DNA from: Symbiodinium natans
Lineage: Eukaryota > Sar > Dinophyceae > Suessiales > Symbiodiniaceae
Assembly: GCA_905221605.1 (NCBI GenBank)
Contig: CAJNDS010002190.1
Span: forward strand, 418,338-435,837
Direction: 5' to 3'
DNA length: 17,500 bases
The first letter of the stretch is position 1. Every line of letters begins with the position of its first letter. Shown piece after piece: positions 13,441-17,500 of this stretch. The translations under genes and the position numbers were made by a program. The notes under the pieces are model-generated. The model made no database searches. It was not told the origin of the DNA and saw only the letters and a program-made list of their open reading frames with translations.

Positions 13441-13494
13441 GGTTTAGGGCTTAGGGCTTAGGTCTTGGGGCTTGGGGCTTACAACTTAGGGTCT

Positions 13495-13672
13495 AGGGTT
13501 TAGGTCTTAGGGATGAGGTTCCGTGGTGAGCCTGCACTTCTCGACCCGTAATACATAGATGTTCAGTTTGCGAAGCAGCCGAAGCATCATACAACAACAC
13601 ATAGCATGTTTGAAGCGGATAGCCCGACAGCATTCGCAGGAGCGAGCTCTGAGCTTGCCCCAGTACCCCTAA
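13495..13672 (-). CDS. Open island, strand unresolved
   Basis: The minus strand is open from 13660 to 13495: GQAQSSLLRMLSGYPLQTCY, then VLLYDASAASQTEHLCITGR, then EVQAHHGTSS. The plus strand has an ATG frame at 13559-13672: MFSLRSSRSIIQQHIACLKR, then IARQHSQERALSLPQYP. Both look protein-like. I list minus because it is longer, with little preference. Confidence 0.3.
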
Positions 13673-13860
13673 ACCCTAAACCCTGAACCCTAAACCCTAA
13701 ACCCCAAACACCTCACTTGGGCAGCCCTCCAAATCAGGGTCCATGCAATAAGGAAAGTAGGGCACCCTTACAGCAAGGACCCAAAAAAGGACCTTAATCC
13801 CTAAACCCTAAACCCTGAACCCTTCATCTACTATTTGCTTAAGAACCCCCCAACAATTTG
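13668..13860. other. Short telomere blocks and unique spacer
   Basis: CCCTAAA-sense units lie at 13668-13706 and 13800-13822; about 90 bp between them has no convincing frame. Confidence 0.5.
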
Positions 13861-13983
13861 AAAATAATCCCTAAATTGCCCATGGAAGGCAGAACATGTT
13901 CAATTTTAGAGAGCTACCCGCTTTCCGTTGGGGCAAACGGGTTCTTCTTGAGGATGGATGACGCGCGCACTCCTGGCGTTTGA
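13861..13983 (+). CDS. Candidate terminal exon
   Basis: The plus frame is open from a TGA at 13858 to TGA at 13981: KIIPKLPMEGRTCSILESYP, then LSVGANGFFLRMDDARTPGV. An ATG at 13882 is in frame. Unlike many pieces here, the stop lies in unique sequence and not in repeat, as expected for a real C-terminus. Composition is strongly protein-like; no family was recognised. Confidence 0.45.
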   Translation, partial: KIIPKLPMEGRTCSILESYPLSVGANGFFLRMDDARTPGV

Positions 13984-13999
13984 CCTCTCACAACAACAA

Positions 14000-14055
14000 C
14001 GGCTTCGGGTTTGGAGTTTAGGGTTTGGGGTTTAGGGCTTAGGGTTTAGGGTTCT
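14000..14055 (+). repeat. Decayed telomere-like tract
   Basis: TTTGGAG, TTTAGGG, TTTGGGG and CTTAGGG units. Confidence 0.85.
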
Positions 14056-14064
14056 GCCCTGCTT

Positions 14065-14140
14065 TAAGGACCCTGCCCACACATACAAGAGTTTGATTTA
14101 GCGATCCACGATGTCGGCTCCCGCCAATCTTCCCCCCCTA
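14065..14140 (+). CDS. Short open fragment
   Basis: The plus frame CPHIQEFDLAIHDVGSRQSS fills the island between two telomere-like tracts. It is protein-like but short, and could be an exon. Confidence 0.25.
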
Positions 14141-14380
14141 AACCCGTAACCCTCTAAACCCTCGACCCCGATGAACCCTAAACCCTAAAACCCAAACCCT
14201 AAACCCTAAACCCTAAACCCTAAGCCCTAAGCCCTAAACCCTAAAACCCAAACCCTAAACCCTAAACCCTGAACCTGAAACCTTCAACCATGGACCTCAG
14301 GGTTGGAGATTTGGTCCGTTCTCTAGCTTTTTGGGTACCCTAAACCCTCAACCCTAAACCCTAAGCCCGCAACCCTACGC
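14140..14380 (-). repeat. CCCTAAA tracts with a small island
   Basis: Units with a repeated higher-order pattern (CCCTAAAACCCAAACCCTAA at 14181 and again at 14237). The island at 14288-14338 has a plus frame starting with ATG, MDLRVGDLVRSLAFWVP, which stops at a CCCTAA unit. Confidence 0.85.
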
Positions 14381-14452
14381 CCCCCTAAATACTAGGGGCC
14401 GCCTTAAAAACGCAAGCCGCAAAAGGGACCATAATTTATAGAACTCGCCATT

Positions 14453-14557
14453 TGGGAGTTTCCGAAATTAGGGGTACCTTCTTGGGGTCCTTGTTATCAA
14501 GGAATCCTACTACTTGTGGGTTTATATTAGGGGTCCCTTCTTTTCGAAAACCCCCCT
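14453..14557. mobile_element. Inverted-repeat element, family copy 3
   Basis: The left end GGGAGTTTCCGAAATTAGGG and right end CCCTTCTTTTCGAAAACCCC pair imperfectly. The inner AAGGAATCCTACTACTTG matches the copy at 6875. TTTGGG occurs on both outer flanks and might be a target duplication. About 80 bp of related-looking C-rich sequence without a gene follows to 14640. Confidence 0.6.
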
Positions 14558-14639
14558 TTGGGCATTTCTCACAATAGGGTTACCTACCCCTTTACACCCC
14601 AAAAAGGATAGAATCCCGTGAAAGGGAGCCCAAAAAGGG

Positions 14640-14690
14640 CACCCCTAAACCCTAAACCCTAAACCCTGAACCCTAAACCCTAAACCCTCC
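14640..14690 (-). repeat. Telomere-like array (CCCTAAA)
   Basis: About seven units, one CCCTGAA. Confidence 0.93.
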
Positions 14691-14728
14691 ATGTTCTTAA
14701 ACCCCCATTTAGGTTTTGAGGCTTTAGG

Positions 14729-14860
14729 GCAGCCAGGCATGGGTTGCCGAGGCGCGCAGAAGGCATTGAACTCTGCCTCACGCAAGAGAGGCACGCAGTC
14801 ACAAAGGACTGTAAAAGCCTGAAACCTAAGGTTCTTGAACCCTCAGAACCTAGGGTTTAG
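14729..14860 (+). CDS. Candidate exon starting at TTTAG|GG
   Basis: A 43-codon plus frame: AARHGLPRRAEGIELCLTQE, then RHAVTKDCKSLKPKVLEPSE. It begins right after GGCTTTAG|GG and ends where TTTAGGG repeat starts (CCTAG|GGTTTAG). Both borders therefore coincide with telomere-like units usable as splice sites. The protein is basic and helical in character; no family was recognised. Confidence 0.42.
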   Translation, partial: AARHGLPRRAEGIELCLTQERHAVTKDCKSLKPKVLEPSEPRV

Positions 14861-14922
14861 GGTAGGGTTTAGGGTTTAGGGGTTGAGGGTTTAGGGGTGG
14901 CTCTGGGTTAGCGGAGGTTCAG

Positions 14923-15023
14923 GGTCTCGGTCGCGGCTTCTTGGGGCTTCGGTGGGCTGTGGCATGAAAGCGCTGTATACGCTGCGTACCATGAGCCTAA
15001 GCCCCTCGACCCCTAAACCCTGA
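14923..15023 (+). CDS. Candidate exon, unrecognised
   Basis: It begins after GAGGTTCAG|GG; the plus frame reads SRSRLLGASVGCGMKALYTL, then RTMSLSPST, before running into CCCTAAA repeat and a TGA. It lies 60 bp downstream of the candidate exon at 14729-14860, with TTTAGGG-type repeat between. Confidence 0.35.
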
Positions 15024-15117
15024 ACCCTGAGCCCTAAACCCTAAACCCTAAACCCTGAACCCTGAACCCTAAACCCTAAACCTTAACCCCAAACCCTAAC
15101 CCTAAACCCTAAACCCT
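15010..15117 (-). repeat. Telomere-like tract (CCCTAAA/CCCTGAA)
   Basis: About 15 units with several CCCTGAA variants and one CCCTAA short unit. Confidence 0.93.
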
Positions 15118-15119
15118 TC

Positions 15120-15322
15120 GACCCTGAAACTCGAAGCCAAGGCCCAGAGTTGGAACCCAAAGCCTCCGTACATTCAAGGCTGATGGACCCTCGACGGCGA
15201 AACCCCTAAGCCCAACGCCCCGCCCCAAACAGACACAAACCCCAAACAACCCTTCCCGCGACCCGTCGTGTCCCAGCCACCGGTCCATCGCCGAAAGTGG
15301 CTGCACACGGAACGGACCCTGT
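15120..15322 (+). CDS. Open fragments in a unique island, strand uncertain
   Basis: The plus frame at 15120-15209 reads DPETRSQGPELEPKASVHSR then LMDPRRRNP and stops. A second plus frame to 15322 is proline/threonine-rich, with SHRSIAESGCTRNGPC at its end. The minus strand is open at 15109-15306 but glycine/arginine-rich, which suggests a shadow. Weak candidate. Confidence 0.25.
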
Positions 15323-15341
15323 TAGCCATTTGTGTTACTCC

Positions 15342-15446
15342 TCACCTTCTGGCGAAATCGTTCTGGCACAGCACGCCTAGCTGGAGCTGAGTCTGTAGGT
15401 CTTCGCATGCATCGAACTTTGTGGACATCACCTGGGGTGCAAAGTT
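15342..15446 (-). CDS. Candidate terminal exon, unrecognised protein
   Basis: On the minus strand TTTAGGGTTTAGGGTGCAG|AA leads into 34 codons: NFAPQVMSTKFDACEDLQTQ, then LQLGVLCQNDFARR, then TGA in unique sequence. The acceptor lies at the edge of the telomere-like block. The sequence is strongly protein-like, amphipathic in its middle. It is probably the 3' end of a gene whose upstream exons lie to the right; none was identified with confidence. Confidence 0.45.
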   Translation of the reverse strand, partial: NFAPQVMSTKFDACEDLQTQLQLGVLCQNDFARR

Positions 15447-15757
15447 CTGCACCCTAAACCCTAAACCCTAAGCGCTGCAAGTGCTGGCAAGTCGGCGAAG
15501 CTCGGGGAAGCCAACACGTGTTTAGGGCTTAGGGGTCGACGGCTGCGAAAAACCCTGAACCCTAAACCCTAAACCCTCAACCCCCCCAAGTTCCATGCAA
15601 AGGAAACATCAAGGCACCCCACACCTTAAGCCTCATAGTACAGAAGTAAGGGTTCAGGGTTCAGGTTTCAGGGTTTCAGGTTTAGGGAGGCAGGGGGTAG
15701 TGCTTGGGGTTTGGGGATTCAGGTTTAGGCTTGAAGGGTTCAAGTTCTAAACTTGAC
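15447..15757. other. Mixed telomere-like blocks and unique sequence
   Basis: CCCTAAA at 15451-15471 and 15552-15578; TTCAGGG-type units at 15648-15735. The island 15472-15525 has a minus frame HVLASPSFADLPALAALRV, and the island at 15580-15645 shows nothing. Confidence 0.45.
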
Positions 15758-15850
15758 TATACTCCCCTTAGAACCTTAATAGAAATAGTATTATTAACAT
15801 CGTCTTGGGTTTTATATGAACAAAAATAGAAAATTTCCCAGGGGGATATT
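15758..15850. mobile_element. MITE-like dispersed repeat, copy B
   Basis: Second copy of the element at 193-289, in the same orientation, with a few small deletions. The inverted ends are clearer here (TATACTCCCCTTAGAA against TATCCCCCTGGGAAA on the other strand). Confidence 0.6.
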
Positions 15851-15864
15851 GTTGAAGGGCCGTG

Positions 15865-15969
15865 ATGGAGAGAGAAAGCAACCGCCTGCACCACGGAAAG
15901 GTCGCTGCCGAAAGTGCGGAAGATGACGGAGAAGCTCCGGCCCTGTGGCTGTGTGGGGTTCAGGGTTAG
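15865..15969 (+). CDS. Candidate first exon or small ORF, unrecognised
   Basis: ATG at 15865 opens 34 codons: MERESNRLHHGKVAAESAED, then DGEAPALWLCGVQG. The stop TAG lies inside a GGGTTAGGG unit, so a donor upstream (for example GTG|GGGTTCAG) is possible. Charged and acidic; no domain. It starts 15 bp after the MITE-like copy. Confidence 0.4.
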   Translation: MERESNRLHHGKVAAESAEDDGEAPALWLCGVQG

Positions 15970-16160
15970 GGTTTAGGGTTTAGGGTTTAGGGTTTAGTGT
16001 TTAGGGTTTAGGGTCTAGGGTCTAGGGTTTAGGGTTTAGGGTTTAGGGTTTAGGGTTTAGGGTTCAGGGTTTAGGGTTTAGGGTTTAGGGTTTAGGGTTC
16101 AGGGTTTAGGGTTTAGGGTTTTGTGTTTCGGGTTTAGGGTTCAGGGTTCAGGGTTTTGGG
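15958..16160 (+). repeat. Telomere-like array (TTTAGGG, some variants)
   Basis: About 26 units, mostly perfect, with TTTAGTG, TCTAGGG and TTCAGGG scattered. Confidence 0.95.
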
Positions 16161-16204
16161 CTTGCTTGGGGGAAGGTTCGCCGCCGTGAGGCCTAGAGGT
16201 TTAG

Positions 16205-16294
16205 AGTTTCGGCAGCATGGGTTTTGAGGATAACAAGTGCCTCTTGATTTGGGCGCGTAGGGCTGTAGTACAGCTAGGTTGCCCAGTGACCTAG
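16205..16294 (+). CDS. Small open frame with ATG, unrecognised
   Basis: After GGTTTAG|AG the plus frame reads SFGSMGFEDNKCLLIWARRA, then VVQLGCPVT, and stops at TAG in unique sequence (ATG at 16217). Protein-like but short; exon or fragment. Confidence 0.3.
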   Translation, partial: SFGSMGFEDNKCLLIWARRAVVQLGCPVT

Positions 16295-16576
16295 GATTCA
16301 AAAGGGTGCACCTTTGTTGCTTAAACCCCCCAAAAAGGAATAAGGGCCTGCCCTAGCCCTAAACCCTAAAGCCTAAACCTTAAACACTTAAGCACCTAAA
16401 ACCAATAAGAAGGGCACTACTGGGCATCCGAGAGGGCTTCAGGTTTACGTTTGTTGGGGAGTCGGGCGTTGAGGCGCTGGGCGTTGGGAGTTTTGGCTGT
16501 GGGGTTTGGGGGTCGGTGACCTAAACCCTAAACTTCCCTAAACCCGAAGCCCTAAACCCTAAAATCCCATTCTTGC
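16295..16576. other. Unique sequence with sparse telomere units
   Basis: CCCTAAA-sense units lie at 16358-16380 and 16520-16565. The rest, including a G-rich stretch at 16440-16520, shows no convincing gene. Confidence 0.4.
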
Positions 16577-16690
16577 GTGAATCCTCAGAAAAAGAACGCC
16601 CTGGCCCTGGCCGTCGCCGGCCGCGATGCCCCGTGGCACGTAGAAGGCTCTCCGACCGCCCCCCCCTCTGCTGAACACATAGGATACACA
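16577..16690 (+). CDS. Candidate exon, unrecognised
   Basis: The plus frame NPQKKNALALAVAGRDAPWH, then VEGSPTAPPSAEHIG, with a possible acceptor GAATCCTCAG|AA at 16587. It runs into TTTAGG repeat at 16692, from which the stop comes. No family was recognised. Confidence 0.35.
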
Positions 16691-16860
16691 GGGTTTAGGA
16701 TTTAGGGTTTAGGGTTTAGGGTCTAGGGTTTAGGGTTTAGGGTGTAGGGTTTAGGGTTTCGGGTTTAGGGTTTAGGGTTTAGGGTTTAGGGTTTAGGGTT
16801 TAGGGTTTAGGGGTTTAGGCCCTAGGCCTTAGCGCTTAGGGCTTGGGGTTTAGGGTGTAG
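16690..16860 (+). repeat. Telomere-like array (TTTAGGG orientation)
   Basis: About 22 units, nearly perfect in the centre and decayed at both ends. It ends GGGTGTAG|GG at the candidate exon that follows. Confidence 0.95.
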
Positions 16861-16862
16861 GG

Positions 16863-16985
16863 TGCGAAGAGCTTGAGTTTGTGGAGCCTCATCTGCTGTG
16901 GCTTGGAGAGGCTGTGCAGGAGCTGCAGCACTGGGAGCCCTTTGCCACACACTTAGAACCTTGCTGCACTCGAAGCCGGTTTAGG
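16863..16985 (+). CDS. Best single candidate exon in telomere repeat
   Basis: The island is open on the plus strand from edge to edge: EELEFVEPHLLWLGEAVQEL, then QHWEPFATHLEPCCTRSR. It is acidic and amphipathic-helical, with regularly spaced leucine and tryptophan, unlike random translation. The left border is TGTAG|GG and the right is GCCG|GTTTAGGG, so GT-AG splicing would use the telomere-like unit on both sides. No family was recognised. Confidence 0.5.
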
Positions 16986-17068
16986 GTTTAGGGTTTAGGG
17001 TTTAGGGTTTAGGGTTTAGGGTTTTGGGTTTTGGGTTTTGGGTTTAGGGTTTAGGGTTTAAGGTTAAG
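16980..17068 (+). repeat. Telomere-like array (TTTAGGG orientation)
   Basis: About six perfect units, then three TTTTGGG variants, then TTTAGGG and TTAAGGG. Confidence 0.95.
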
Positions 17069-17446
17069 GGATTAAACAACCCTAAACCCAAAAAAAAACC
17101 ATGCCGCAAATCCCATACACCGCACCTTCTAAACCCTAAGCCTTGCGCCCTCTGTACCCTACACCCCTGTAAGCCCCCTAACCCTGACACTTAAACTCTT
17201 AAACCTGAAGCCCTAACAGCTATACTGCGAGATTCAAACCCTGAGCCCGCCAAGCCCTAAAATTACTAAGGGTTCAGGTTTATTTAGGGTTAGGATTTTG
17301 GGTTTAGGGTTTAGGGCCCTGAATACAGGTCCCTTGCACTGGTTAGGATTTTAGGGACATGAGGGTTTGGTTTAGGAAGCTGGGGGGAGGGGGAGGGGGG
17401 TGTGCTTACTCTGAACCTCAGAAAGACCTTAAAGTGTAGGAACTAC
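17069..17446. other. Decayed telomere-like sequence, no clear gene
   Basis: CCCTAAA-sense remnants at 17080-17215, TTTAGGG-sense at 17269-17315 and a G-run tract at 17380-17400 (runs of 6, 5 and 6 G). No open piece is convincing. Confidence 0.5.
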
Positions 17447-17500
17447 AACCCTAAACCCTAAACCCTAAACCCTAAACCCTAAACCCTAAACCCTAAACCC
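17447..17500 (-). repeat. Telomere-like array (CCCTAAA) at window edge
   Basis: More than seven perfect units running off the right edge. A chromosome right end would read TTTAGGG on this strand, so this is interstitial or the start of another block. Confidence 0.96.

Noticed and set aside
15109-15306. 65-codon minus-strand ORF
   Set aside because: Glycine/leucine/arginine-rich and ends in translated TTTAGGG (FQGRRV); typical shadow of a C-rich plus strand.
17447-17500. Array at the window edge as a true chromosome end
   Set aside because: Orientation is wrong for a right-hand telomere (it reads CCCTAAA on the plus strand); similar arrays are found throughout.
1-17500. tRNA, rRNA, snRNA genes or CRISPR-like arrays
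   Set aside because: No cloverleaf-like A/B-box pair, no rRNA signature and no repeat-spacer structure was seen; the regular repeats are telomere units, a minisatellite and a microsatellite.

Overview
This window reads as nuclear DNA of a eukaryote with a plant-type telomere repeat (TTTAGGG), most likely a dinoflagellate of the Symbiodinium/Polarella kind. Four things support this: (i) telomere-like repeat is everywhere, in perfect and decayed form and in both orientations; (ii) there is no long open reading frame, only short open stretches of about 25-75 codons; (iii) many of these stretches follow an AG|G boundary that would serve as a splice acceptor; (iv) a broken minus-strand piece at 6560-6797 carries the motifs VDLFIAGFVCKANS and FAVLENVEG, which match dinoflagellate-type C5-cytosine DNA methyltransferases as I remember them. 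A chromerid, cryptophyte or green alga is not excluded. There is no bacterial gene organisation, rRNA, tRNA or CRISPR array that I can see.

Layout. About half of the window is telomere-like repeat. Perfect arrays are at 1641-1885 (35 units), 2005-2137 (19 units) and 10039-10129 (13 units), with a nearly perfect one at 10921-11035. Dozens of decayed blocks (TTCAGGG, TTTGGGG, TTTCGGG and similar) switch strand repeatedly. Between them lie unique islands of about 60-500 bp. The clearest islands with coding character are: a minus-strand set at 485-1613; plus-strand pieces at 2166-2661, 3829-3963, 4802-4924 and 5550-5756; the methyltransferase relic (minus, 6560-6797); a frameshifted relic (minus, 9005-9495); minus pieces at 10124-10246, 10725-10922, 11455-11521, 11672-11731 and 15342-15446; and plus pieces at 11775-12390, 12743-13060, 13333-13440, 13861-13983, 14729-14860, 14925-15023, 15865-15969, 16217-16294 and 16863-16985. 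Apart from the methyltransferase I recognise no protein family. With six frames and islands this short, an open frame alone is weak evidence, so confidences are modest.

Mobile elements. At least eight islands are compact elements of about 85-160 bp. One (11333-11452) has long terminal inverted repeats and a TA duplication. One family has three copies (6875-6963, 8537-8695, 14453-14557), and another has two (193-289, 15758-15850). Two more are fold-back structures (4652-4755, 6081-6180). In the 8537 copy, telomere-like repeat has grown inside the element, which shows directly that these repeats are added to existing sequence.

How it may fit together. Either this is a graveyard of gene fragments stitched by telomere repeat, for example by break repair, or it is real genes with tiny exons whose introns are largely telomere-like repeat. 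The repeat itself offers G|GTTTAG as a donor and TTTAG|GG as an acceptor, and several candidate exons end and begin exactly at such points. Transcript data would decide between the two.
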